Shown here: positions 46,261 through 54,072 of the stretch, piece after piece
Layout of the letters: the number at the start of each line of letters is the position of its first letter
Position numbering within the stretch: the first letter of the stretch is position 1
Origin: Bacteroidota bacterium
Lineage (GTDB): Bacteria > Bacteroidota > Ignavibacteria > Ignavibacteriales > Ignavibacteriaceae
Direction of reading: 5' to 3'
DNA length: 64,000 bases
Assembly: GCA_020161395.1 (NCBI GenBank)
Contig: JAIUOE010000004.1
Span: 366,085 to 430,084 of the forward strand
Made by a program: the position numbers and the translations under genes
Notes under the pieces: model-generated
Seen by the model: the letters and a program-made list of their open reading frames with translations, nothing else
What the model was told of the DNA's origin: nothing
The model's database searches: none

Positions 46261-46911
46261 CTATTTCTGCTGCATCATTTGATCAATGAGTGACTTATAA
46301 TCTTTTGGTACTTCGAAAACACTCGCAGGTACAGGCATCACTTCCGCTTTTGTTGTCTCAAGCATTTTGACTTCCTTACCGTCTTTTTTATCCAAAACGA
46401 GAACCGGGAAAAGGTCGGCGAACTGACCAAGAGCTCCCATCACAGTGCCCTGACTTTCTTTTCCCTGATCCAGTTTGAAAAGAAAAAATCCACCCAGGTC
46501 TTTAGTAAACCATGCAATACCATTTTCAAGATCGCCCGATTTTATGATGTATTTCGTACAATTCAGCCCGTTGATCATTTTTGTTTCACCGGTATTAACA
46601 ACAGCGTCGTCAATGTTTTTGGCAGAATCTTTTGCTTTGTTTTCTCCATCGAGGGGTATTTCCATAAATAATTTTTGAGCATGCATGACCATCAGCATTT
46701 TATTATCTTTCATCATGATGGATACTTTCATTCCCTCTTCTTCGGCAAGAATTGCGGACTCTTTGCCATTTGTGTAGTATTCCACATCCTTTAATTCCTG
46801 CGATTTTACATCGTAAATACTCATCGTAACCTTCCCCTCAAATATCTGAGCATTGAGCGAAGAGACTAAAATAATGAATGAAACTAACAGAAAAAATTTG
46901 AAATTGAACAT
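46261..46911 (-). CDS. DUF4412-type exported protein
   Basis: The 216-residue protein has a signal peptide (FKFFLLVSFIILVSSLNAQ) and then a FEGKVTMSIYD start. YYTNGKESAILAEEEGMKVSIMMKDNKMLMVMHAQKLFME and NGLNCTKYIIKSGDLENGIAWFTKDLGGFFLFKL follow, cited as family landmarks. These features fit DUF4412, a LolA/LolB-like sheet protein common in Bacteroidota, of unknown function and probably periplasmic. It is divergent from another LolA-like protein gene (47105) and upstream of pyrophosphatase. Confidence 0.75.
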   Translation of the reverse strand: MFNFKFFLLVSFIILVSSLNAQIFEGKVTMSIYDVKSQELKDVEYYTNGKESAILAEEEGMKVSIMMKDNKMLMVMHAQKLFMEIPLDGENKAKDSAKNIDDAVVNTGETKMINGLNCTKYIIKSGDLENGIAWFTKDLGGFFLFKLDQGKESQGTVMGALGQFADLFPVLVLDKKDGKEVKMLETTKAEVMPVPASVFEVPKDYKSLIDQMMQQK

Positions 46912-47104
46912 AAAATGCCTTTTTCTTGATTGAATTGGATTTATTAAAATAATTTTTGATGAAAGTAAAGATAAACAGTTGATTGTTCAAAAAAAATGAT
47001 TTAGCTCTCAAATCCCCCCGAAATTGACTATCGGGAATCTTTTTGAAGAAAATGTTATTTTACATGTAAGATTTGAATTTTTATTCATTAATTCGGAGAA
47101 TACT

Positions 47105-47815
47105 GTGAAAAATTTCATTATTCTGTCCCTGTTTTTATTTCTTGCCACTTCGATTCATGCTCAAACACTTGATGAAGTGCTCGCAAATTATTACACCGCA
47201 ATCGGACAGGAAAAACTTGTTAAAGTAAATACAATGCTGTCAAAAGGCAAACTCTCCCAAATGGGTCAGAACCTCCCATTCAAAATGACCTATGCGAGAC
47301 CGTTAAAACTTAGATTTGAAGTTACATTTCAGGGTCTTACAATGATTCAGGCATTCGATGGCGTGAAAGGCTGGTCAACCAATCCATTTATGGGTGATGG
47401 TGAACCTGCGGAAATACCTGCTGACCAGCTCAAAAACTTAAAGGTTCAGGCAGATATGGATGGGGCTCTCTGGGATTATAAAGCAAAAGGTTACACTGCC
47501 GAACTGCTCCCCAACGAAAAAGTTGAGGGCGTTGAATGTTTTGTAATCGAACTTAAAGATGCCGAAAAAGACAGCTATAAAATCTATCTCGATAAAGAAT
47601 CTTTCATGATCCTGAAGCAAACCTCAAAAACCGTGATGGGTGGACAACCTGTTGAGATGGAGATTTACCCTTCCAACTATAAAGACATTGAAGGTATGAA
47701 GATAGCCTTCGACATCGAAGTAAAAGCCGAAGGACAAACCATCTACAAAATGGCTCTCGATTCCAATGAAATCAACCCAAAAGTTGATGATAAAATTTTT
47801 GTAATGCCGAAATAA
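47105..47815 (+). CDS. LolA-like exported protein (outer-membrane lipoprotein-sorting fold)
   Basis: The 236-residue protein has a signal peptide (KNFIILSLFLFLATSIHAQ) followed by TLDEVLANYYTAIGQEKL, the usual start of LolA-like/DUF families in Bacteroidota. Repeated amphipathic strands follow, including GVKGWSTNPFMGDGEPAEIP and KIYLDKESFMILKQTSKTVMGGQPVEMEIYPSNYKDIEG, again as landmarks. I start it at GTG 47105, which has GGAG 6 bp upstream and begins the signal peptide directly. The alternative ATG 27 codons upstream would bury the signal peptide. Its role (carrying lipids or lipoproteins across the periplasm) is suggested only by the fold. Confidence 0.72.
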   Translation: MKNFIILSLFLFLATSIHAQTLDEVLANYYTAIGQEKLVKVNTMLSKGKLSQMGQNLPFKMTYARPLKLRFEVTFQGLTMIQAFDGVKGWSTNPFMGDGEPAEIPADQLKNLKVQADMDGALWDYKAKGYTAELLPNEKVEGVECFVIELKDAEKDSYKIYLDKESFMILKQTSKTVMGGQPVEMEIYPSNYKDIEGMKIAFDIEVKAEGQTIYKMALDSNEINPKVDDKIFVMPK

Positions 47816-47831
47816 TCCGGCATACTAAATC

Positions 47832-49205
47832 TTAAAAATAAGTCCGTTCCCTGAAGCTGACACCAATCTCGTCGACTGCTATGGAGCGGGCTTTTTCTAT
47901 ATCCACCTCAGGAATTCCCACAACTGATAAAACAACATTTGGAACAAAAGCTTTGGCTTTTGTTGTAAATTCCAGCATTTCAGTAAACATACTCTCATCC
48001 ACCCGCATCAGTTCTGCATATTTTTTAGAATCTGTAGCATTCAGACTGACAGAAATGGTATCGATAAGACCCCTCATTTCGGGAGTAATATCTCTGTGAT
48101 TTATCACATTTCCATGTCCGTTGGTGTTAATGCGGGTCTTTCCACCGTTTTCCTTCACAAATCCCGCAACAACTTTCACCACATCCCATCTGATGGTAGG
48201 TTCACCATACCCGCAAAAAACTATTTCGGAATATTTCATCGGGGCACCAATGGCATCTATGTATTGCTGAATATCAGGTTCGTTGTTTTTATCCATCCCG
48301 AGATTATATCCTGCCAGAAACGGAGAATCCTTCCTTCCACAAAATACGCAGTCGGCGTTGCACCTGTTAGTAACATTTACATATAATGCCGTGCCAATCT
48401 GATAAACAATGGAAGTTTCGGGAGTTTTCCCGATCTTGAAGAATCGCCATGCGTTGTAGGCTGTAATTCGGGAAATATCATCAACAGTAAGATGATGCAG
48501 TTTCGCCAGTTCCTCTGCCACATAATGAACATGTGCGGGCTCATTTCGCTTCCCTCTGAATGGAACGGGAGTCATAAACGGCGAATCAGTCTCGAGCAAA
48601 AGATGTTCCGGATGTACTCTTGCCGCAATCAGCCGAAGATCTTCCGCTTTTTTGAAAGTGATATTTCCGGTAAATGAGATCATGTGTCCCATGCGCACAT
48701 ATTCAAGAGCATGTTCGAGCGGTGCGTTAAAACAATGAAACTGGGCTCTGAGTCCTTTTGGTGTAAACTCTTTTATAATCTCCAGCATGTCATCATCGGA
48801 ATTCCGGTTGTGAACTATTACAGGAAGATCCAGTTTAATCGCCAGTTCCAGTTGATCGCGGAATGCTTCAATTTGTTTCTTCTTAGGAGAATAATCGTAG
48901 TAATAGTCGAGACCAATCTCACCAATGGCAACTATTTTCTCTTTGTTTGCGAGTACTGTCTGCTCAAGTAGCGGCAACCAGGCTTTGTCCCATTCCTTGC
49001 TGTCCAAGGGATGGACTCCCACGGAGCCGTATATAATATCATATTTTTTGGTCAGTTGAACGACCTGTGCTGAACTCGCAAGGTCAGTGGCAGGAACAAT
49101 AATATATTCAACCCCTGCTGCCAGGGCTCTTTCAATTACCTGATCGATTTCATCAGCATAATCGGGATAAAACAAGTGTGCGTGTGTGTCTGTAAGATTT
49201 TTCAT
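47832..49205 (-). CDS. TatD-family metal-dependent hydrolase fused to a TatD-associated radical SAM domain
   Basis: The 457-residue protein combines two domains. Residues 1-260 are a TatD nuclease with HxH at His8 and His10, GVHPLD, GEIGLDYYYD (Glu96), His132, FHCF (His157) and LLLETDSPF (Asp207). These bind two metals. Residues 265-457 are a short radical SAM domain with the cluster cysteines Cys282, Cys286 and Cys289 in RCNADCVFCG, and GYGEPTIRWD as the SAM-binding GGE-like motif. The two are usually separate but linked genes (TatD, and TatD-associated radical SAM protein). Here they are one chain. The start at 49205 fits the conserved TDTHAH. The substrate of the radical SAM half is unknown. 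Confidence 0.88.
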   Translation of the reverse strand: MKNLTDTHAHLFYPDYADEIDQVIERALAAGVEYIIVPATDLASSAQVVQLTKKYDIIYGSVGVHPLDSKEWDKAWLPLLEQTVLANKEKIVAIGEIGLDYYYDYSPKKKQIEAFRDQLELAIKLDLPVIVHNRNSDDDMLEIIKEFTPKGLRAQFHCFNAPLEHALEYVRMGHMISFTGNITFKKAEDLRLIAARVHPEHLLLETDSPFMTPVPFRGKRNEPAHVHYVAEELAKLHHLTVDDISRITAYNAWRFFKIGKTPETSIVYQIGTALYVNVTNRCNADCVFCGRKDSPFLAGYNLGMDKNNEPDIQQYIDAIGAPMKYSEIVFCGYGEPTIRWDVVKVVAGFVKENGGKTRINTNGHGNVINHRDITPEMRGLIDTISVSLNATDSKKYAELMRVDESMFTEMLEFTTKAKAFVPNVVLSVVGIPEVDIEKARSIAVDEIGVSFRERTYF

Positions 49206-49342
49206 ATTAATTTTTCATCTAATTTCAACTGCAAATTTACGAAAAATCCTGCTCCCTTTTACTCCACTTCCAGGCGCATCATCCACGGGCTCACCTTCAT
49301 ACCCTCCAACCAATAACTAATAATTCAAAACTCATAACTAAG
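49206..49342. other. Intergenic stretch with degenerate word repeats beside the dnaE pair
   Basis: This 137-bp gap has no ORF. Its right half is made of short related words (aataactaataattc, aaaactcataactaag), a degenerate taacta-type repeat. The left part is C-rich. It resembles the better-preserved repeats on the other flank of the dnaE genes (52588-52926). Confidence 0.5.
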
Positions 49343-51001
49343 TCATCCTGCATACGCCCTTATCAGTTTCTCCTTGTCGAGGTCGAGGGTGATTTGTGTT
49401 TCCTCTTCGTAGATTTTTTCGTTTTCACCGCTGTAGTTGCTTTCGGAATATGTTGCACTTTGGAGCAGTTCCATATCAAGTTCACCGCCGATGATTTCAA
49501 GTTTGTTCACAATCAGGTTGTTGCCATTCAGGGCGTCAACCTTTCCTTCGACGAGGTAGGGACCGAACGACATCGTCTTTTCCGCATATTTGGCGTATGT
49601 TTCGGGGAAGAGCACAGCTTCAAAGGTATCAGTCAGGTCTTCCAGTGAGAGGAACTTCATCGCCTTGCCGTCTTTTGTCCGTATTCTTTTGGCGGTCATA
49701 AACCAGCCGATCATTTTAACATTTTTACCGTGCATTTTGGGGATGTCGATTGCTTTTGTGACAGTGGTATCGTTCGTCCAGCCGCCATAAAACTGCAGAG
49801 GGTGCCGGCTGACCATATAATCGAACGCCTCCATCTCCGCCAGACACTTCTCTTCAACCGAGTACTGAACCCCCGTAAGCACCTTCCGCTCCAGTTCCAT
49901 CTCCTCACCGGCAAAAAGGCTCTCCTGAAGTGTATCGAGTATCCGCCTGTGCTTCATGTAAACATCGAGCTGTTTAAGAAGGTCGGGTCTCCCCATGCCG
50001 AAACAATCCATTGCTCCGCACTTTATCAGGTGAACTGTGTCCTCGAATCCGGAGCGGGTTCTTGTCAGAAAATCTTTGAGGGAAGTGTAGTCGCCGTTTT
50101 CCTTCCTCTCCCTGATCAGATTTTCGGCGGTGCTTTTTTTCAGGTTTTTTATCGCCTGCAACCCGATTCTCAGTTCACCTCCCTTCCCCGTATATTCGTA
50201 AACGCTTTTGTTTATGCAGGGAAGAAGTATCTTAAGACCCAGTCTGCGTGCCTCCTGAATGTAAACTGCGGCGGAATAGTAGCCTCCACCGTTACTTAAA
50301 ACACTCGACATAAACTCAGCAGGATAATGGACTTTAAGGTACGCCACCTGATATGAAAGAAGAGCAAACGATGCACTGTGTGCCTTGCAGAACGAGTAAC
50401 CCGCAAATGACTTTATCTGCCGCCACAATTCACTTGCCACATGAGGCTTCAGTCCCCGCATCTCACACGACTCGAAGAACCGCCCCTCAATCCTCTCCAT
50501 TGCAGTTTTGCTCCTGAGTTTACCGCTCATTGCACGACGGAGGAGGTCAGCTTCCTCAAGCGAGAGCCCCGCTATGTGATGCGCTACCTTTATCACATCC
50601 TCCTGATAGATCATCACACCGTAAGTTTCTCCCAGTATCTTCTCCATCTCGGGAATGAGATACTTCCGCCTCCGGGGGTCTTTGTGGCGTGCGATAAACT
50701 CCTGCATCATGCCGCTTTCCGCCACACCCGGACGAATAATAGAACTTGCCGCCGTCAGCATTTCAAATGTATCGACATCCAACCGCGTAAGAAGCGACCG
50801 CATCCCCGGCGATTCAATGTAAAAACACCCTATCGTCCTCCCCCGCTTTATTATGTCAACCGTCTTCTCATCCTTGAACAAAAAATCATAATCGAAAATG
50901 TCAAAGTCCACCCCTGCCTCTTTCCGTGGTATCGGGCGGTGGAGAGAGATTATCTTTGTCTTCGACTGCTCCGGCAGCCGGTAATCGATCATGTCAAACA
51001 T
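49343..51001 (-). CDS. DNA polymerase III alpha subunit (DnaE-type), C-terminal half as a separate ORF
   Basis: The 552-residue ORF continues the polymerase encoded by the upstream ORF. It shows GRTIGCFYIESPGMRSLL (fingers) and the two-residue-spaced SSIIRPGVAESG. It also has YGVMIYQEDVIKVAHHIAGLSLEEADLLRRAM and the AGYSFCKAHSASFALLSYQVAYLKVHYPAEF motif, landmarks for DnaE. A helix-hairpin region and an OB-fold domain near residues 420-500 (KMIGWFMTAKRIRTKDGKAMKFLSLED) complete it. A QITLDL near the C-terminus may be a beta-clamp site. Alone it lacks the catalytic aspartates, which lie in the upstream ORF. Its ATG shares one base with the upstream stop (TAATG), so the two are translationally coupled. 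Together they total 1080 residues, near DnaE2 length. Confidence 0.9.
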   Translation of the reverse strand: MFDMIDYRLPEQSKTKIISLHRPIPRKEAGVDFDIFDYDFLFKDEKTVDIIKRGRTIGCFYIESPGMRSLLTRLDVDTFEMLTAASSIIRPGVAESGMMQEFIARHKDPRRRKYLIPEMEKILGETYGVMIYQEDVIKVAHHIAGLSLEEADLLRRAMSGKLRSKTAMERIEGRFFESCEMRGLKPHVASELWRQIKSFAGYSFCKAHSASFALLSYQVAYLKVHYPAEFMSSVLSNGGGYYSAAVYIQEARRLGLKILLPCINKSVYEYTGKGGELRIGLQAIKNLKKSTAENLIRERKENGDYTSLKDFLTRTRSGFEDTVHLIKCGAMDCFGMGRPDLLKQLDVYMKHRRILDTLQESLFAGEEMELERKVLTGVQYSVEEKCLAEMEAFDYMVSRHPLQFYGGWTNDTTVTKAIDIPKMHGKNVKMIGWFMTAKRIRTKDGKAMKFLSLEDLTDTFEAVLFPETYAKYAEKTMSFGPYLVEGKVDALNGNNLIVNKLEIIGGELDMELLQSATYSESNYSGENEKIYEEETQITLDLDKEKLIRAYAG

Positions 51002-52587
51002 TACAACACCTTCCCCATGGTTTCTCTGAGTACTCCGAGGGAGCGCTGACTGAGGAGGTCAATTTTAATCAGTCCCATATCCTCAACGGGATACATGTCT
51101 GGCTGAGTGATGATTATTCCCAACCCCTTGTTGCTTGCAAACTCGAGTGCAACAAAATCGGTGATAGGAGTGGGTGTAATAACAATTCCCCCGGGGTGAA
51201 TGCTGAGATGCCGCGGAAATGATGCCAGCCGCGAAGCAATTGAAATAATACTTTTCCACGGCTCCCCTTCGAACTTCAACGACTTCGATTCAGGAAACAT
51301 TGTTGAGAGATTTGCAAGATTTCTTGCATCTGTCCACGGAATGAACTTGCTGTACTGCGATATTTCACTCTCGGCAATTCCGAAAACTTTTGCCGTCTCT
51401 CTGAAAGCCGATCTCGCTCTGAAAGTCACGGTTGTCGAAATCATCGCCACTTTATCGTAGCCGTACTTTTCAAAAACATATTTAACAATCTCGTCCCTCT
51501 CCCGCCATGAAAAATCGAGATCAACATCCGGGGGACTCATCCTTCCCCTGTTCAGAAATCTTTCGAAGTAGAGGTCATATTTTATCGGATCCACTTCCGT
51601 GAAGCCGAGACAATATGACACAAGACTGTTTGCAGCCGATCCCCTCCCGAGCAGCATCATCCCCCGCCGCTTTGCCTCCCTGACGATATCCCAGACCACA
51701 AGAAAGTAGTCGGGAAAGCCGAGATCATTAATCACTTCAAGTTCATAACGGAGACGGTTTATTGCAGTTTCGGTGATCGTGTGATATCTCATTTCCAGCC
51801 CTTTGAAGGCAAGCTTCCACAAATATGAAAATGACGGTTCATTGTTTGGTGTGGGAAAAAGAGGAAACTTGGTCTTCCCCGTTTCGAGATTCAAATTGCA
51901 GTTGTCAACGATATGGTTTATGTTCTGAAGTGCGCCCGGTATCTTTTTCCACTCCCGCAACACTTCCTCATAGCTCCTGAAATAGTAATCCTCAGACTCT
52001 GTTTCCTCTGGTTTTATGCTTCCCAGAGTTGTTCGCAATCTTATAGCTGTAACGGTTTTGTGAAGAAGATGGTCTTCTTTGTCTAAAAAGTAAACGGGAG
52101 AAGTGGGAACATACCTGTAACCGTTGGCGATGCAGAACTCATACACCTCCCTCGACATTTTCTTCGTGGATGGTGTTACGGGAAGTTCACCGAATACGGT
52201 TGCCTTGTTCCCCGCTGCCTGAAGAAGTCTGATCGAAGGGGTGACAAGAAAAAGTCCCGGCAATTCACTCCGGACAAGCCCCTCAAGTGTGAAGTTCTCC
52301 TTCAGTTTTCTGGCGGTTATTATCCTGCAAAGATTTGAGTACCCCTCCCGTGTGGCAGCAAGAAGGAGAACATACTCCTTTTCATTCCCGGGGTCATCGA
52401 TATAAGCACCCAATAGAGGCTTGATTCCGGCTTCAGCAGCCTTTTTGTAGAATTGAATCAGTCCGTACATGCCGTTCCTGTCCGTTAGAGCAAGAGCCTT
52501 CATTCCAAAGTCCTTTGCCCGCCCGATCAGGTCGTCTATCGATACCGCTCCCTGCAACAGGGAGTAATTGCTGTGTACATGTAACAT
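51001..52587 (-). CDS. DNA polymerase III alpha subunit (DnaE-type), N-terminal half with PHP and palm
   Basis: The 528-residue ORF holds the N-terminal PHP domain (LHVHSNYSLLQGAVSIDDLI at residues 2-21). The usual TDH motif reads TDR there (Asp36, Arg37), so its metal site is probably incomplete. The polymerase palm contains LGRGSAANSLVSYCLG and the metal-binding DVDLD at 354-358. HPGGIVITP and the third catalytic aspartate (Asp510 in IKIDLL) follow. The ORF ends 18 residues later at 51001, and the fingers and OB-fold are in the next ORF. A split just after the palm could be a natural two-subunit enzyme, a frameshift, or an assembly error. It is a likely DnaE2/DnaE3-type translesion polymerase, given the lexA/dinB context. 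Confidence 0.88.
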   Translation of the reverse strand: MLHVHSNYSLLQGAVSIDDLIGRAKDFGMKALALTDRNGMYGLIQFYKKAAEAGIKPLLGAYIDDPGNEKEYVLLLAATREGYSNLCRIITARKLKENFTLEGLVRSELPGLFLVTPSIRLLQAAGNKATVFGELPVTPSTKKMSREVYEFCIANGYRYVPTSPVYFLDKEDHLLHKTVTAIRLRTTLGSIKPEETESEDYYFRSYEEVLREWKKIPGALQNINHIVDNCNLNLETGKTKFPLFPTPNNEPSFSYLWKLAFKGLEMRYHTITETAINRLRYELEVINDLGFPDYFLVVWDIVREAKRRGMMLLGRGSAANSLVSYCLGFTEVDPIKYDLYFERFLNRGRMSPPDVDLDFSWRERDEIVKYVFEKYGYDKVAMISTTVTFRARSAFRETAKVFGIAESEISQYSKFIPWTDARNLANLSTMFPESKSLKFEGEPWKSIISIASRLASFPRHLSIHPGGIVITPTPITDFVALEFASNKGLGIIITQPDMYPVEDMGLIKIDLLSQRSLGVLRETMGKVL

Positions 52588-52595
52588 CTTTTTCT

Positions 52596-52654
52596 AATCC
52601 AATAATGCAGTAATGCAGTAATGCAGTAATCCAATAATCCAATAATGCAGTAAT
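52596..52654. repeat. 8-bp tandem repeat in two variants
   Basis: Seven contiguous 8-bp units alternate between two variants, A (aatccaat) and B (aatgcagt), in the order A B B B A A B, ending with aat. It lies 9 bp upstream of the dnaE-N start codon. Confidence 0.9.
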
Positions 52655-52677
52655 TTCCCCGAAGAGAAGAGCAAAAC

Positions 52678-52926
52678 CGCAAAGGGCGCAAAGATCGCAA
52701 AGGGTTTATTAAACCACAGAGCTCACAGAGCACACAGAGGAGAACAAGAAAAATATATCCGTGAAATCCGTGCTAAATCCGTGTCATCCGTGGAACTATT
52801 ACAACTCCTCTGCGTAAATCCGTTTAATCTGCGTGTATCCGCGTCCCCTAAATTTTTCATACTTCAAACTTCTGACCTCATACTTCAGCCTTCAGAAATT
52901 CAGCCTTCAGCCGTCATATTTCAGCC
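52678..52926. repeat. Patchwork of short word repeats in the dinB-dnaE gap
   Basis: The 249-bp stretch is built of successive families of imperfect short repeats: cgcaaagg-type words (52678-52703), cacagag words (52714-52739), atccgtg words (52757-52792 and degenerate to 52842), and cttcagcc words (52876-52925, several copies). No ORF or tRNA is visible. The 339-bp gap 52588-52926 is entirely repeats, and the promoter of dnaE, if any, must lie within it. Confidence 0.8.
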
Positions 52927-54069
52927 TTAATTCTTCCCCATCTCGATCGACTCAAATCCGAACTTTGACCTGATTTTATTGATGGCATACATCATTTTCT
53001 CCCGTTTTTCCTCTGTTGTTTCGAACAATGACTGTTGTTGATGATACTCGACGAAACCGCTCATTCCGACACCGATAAGCCGCACACCGACCCGGCGGGT
53101 ATATGCTTTTCTGAAAAGATCCGCTGCGGTTTCATAGACGAATTTGTCATCCATTGTTGGCAACACCTGTTTTGCCCGCGTGATTGTGGAGAAATCGGCA
53201 TATCTCAGTTTGATGTGAATATTTGTAGCCATACTTTCTTCATCCCTGATCTGCTGACAAATTTTGGCTACAAGTCTGAACATAATGGCTTCAATTTCTG
53301 CGGGTGAGGAAATGTCGGAGCGAAATGTCTGTTCACTCGAAATGCTTTTCCTTTCCCAGGATTCCGCAAGAAATTCCGTCCCCTTTCCGTTCGCTTTTTC
53401 CCAAATATCCAATCCTCCTTTCCCAAAAACCGATGCAAAATACTCGGCGGGCATTCGGGCAATGTCACCCAAAGTGTAAATACCCCGGGAATGGAGTTCA
53501 CGAATAAAAACCTTCCCCACTCCCGGCATCACCTCAGCGGGAAGTGGTGCCAAAAACTCTTTTTCCGTACCATTCGGTACACAAGTGATTCCCCGTGGTT
53601 TGTTGAAATCTGAACATATTTTTGCGATGGTCTTGTTGCTTCCTATTCCTATTGAACCGGGAAGTCCGATTTTCTCATAAATCTCATCCAGTATCCTCTC
53701 AGCGAGCAGCATGAAATTACCGTATATTTTCTCACAACCTGTGAAATCCATATAAAACTCATCCACGGAAGCCTGCTGTAAAACAGGGGGATACTTCACA
53801 AGAATATCCTTCACCATATTGGAATATCTGCTGTACTCACCATGACTCCCTCTGACAAATATGGCCTGTGGACAAAGTTTATACGCCTTTCCTGCAGGCA
53901 TTCCCGATCTCACCCCAAATTTCCTGGTCTCATATGAGCAGGCGGCAACAACTCCCCTTCCACCCGGTTGTCCGCCAACTATCACAGGTTTCCCCACCAG
54001 GGAGGGATCGAGTATCCGCTCTACCGAAACAAAAAAAGTATCAAGATCAAGATGAAATATTACTGCCAT
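52927..54069 (-). CDS. dinB: DNA polymerase IV (Y-family, DinB)
   Basis: The 380-residue Y-family translesion polymerase has FHLDLDTFFVSVE (first catalytic Asp), VVAACSYETRKFGVRSGMPAGKA (nucleotide-binding region) and QASVDEFYMDFTG (catalytic DE pair). SIGIGSNKTIAKICSDFNKP and the little-finger domain follow. Near the C-terminus QQQSLF (344-349) matches the beta-clamp binding consensus (QxxLF). It copies past damaged bases at the cost of fidelity. The gene lies 3 bp after the DUF72 gene and in the same direction as lexA, so it is probably SOS-controlled. The stop codon lies at the edge of the repeat array. Confidence 0.95.
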   Translation of the reverse strand: MAVIFHLDLDTFFVSVERILDPSLVGKPVIVGGQPGGRGVVAACSYETRKFGVRSGMPAGKAYKLCPQAIFVRGSHGEYSRYSNMVKDILVKYPPVLQQASVDEFYMDFTGCEKIYGNFMLLAERILDEIYEKIGLPGSIGIGSNKTIAKICSDFNKPRGITCVPNGTEKEFLAPLPAEVMPGVGKVFIRELHSRGIYTLGDIARMPAEYFASVFGKGGLDIWEKANGKGTEFLAESWERKSISSEQTFRSDISSPAEIEAIMFRLVAKICQQIRDEESMATNIHIKLRYADFSTITRAKQVLPTMDDKFVYETAADLFRKAYTRRVGVRLIGVGMSGFVEYHQQQSLFETTEEKREKMMYAINKIRSKFGFESIEMGKN

Positions 54070-54072
54070 AAC

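Noticed and set aside
49730..51049. Long plus-strand frames (49730-50299 and 50441-51049) opposite the dnaE ORFs
   Set aside because: They read against a clearly conserved polymerase, have no ribosome site and show no domain. High GC in the dnaE region explains their length.
52588..52926. Repeats considered as a CRISPR array
   Set aside because: Units are 7-9 bp and contiguous, with no unique spacers of constant length and no cas genes nearby.
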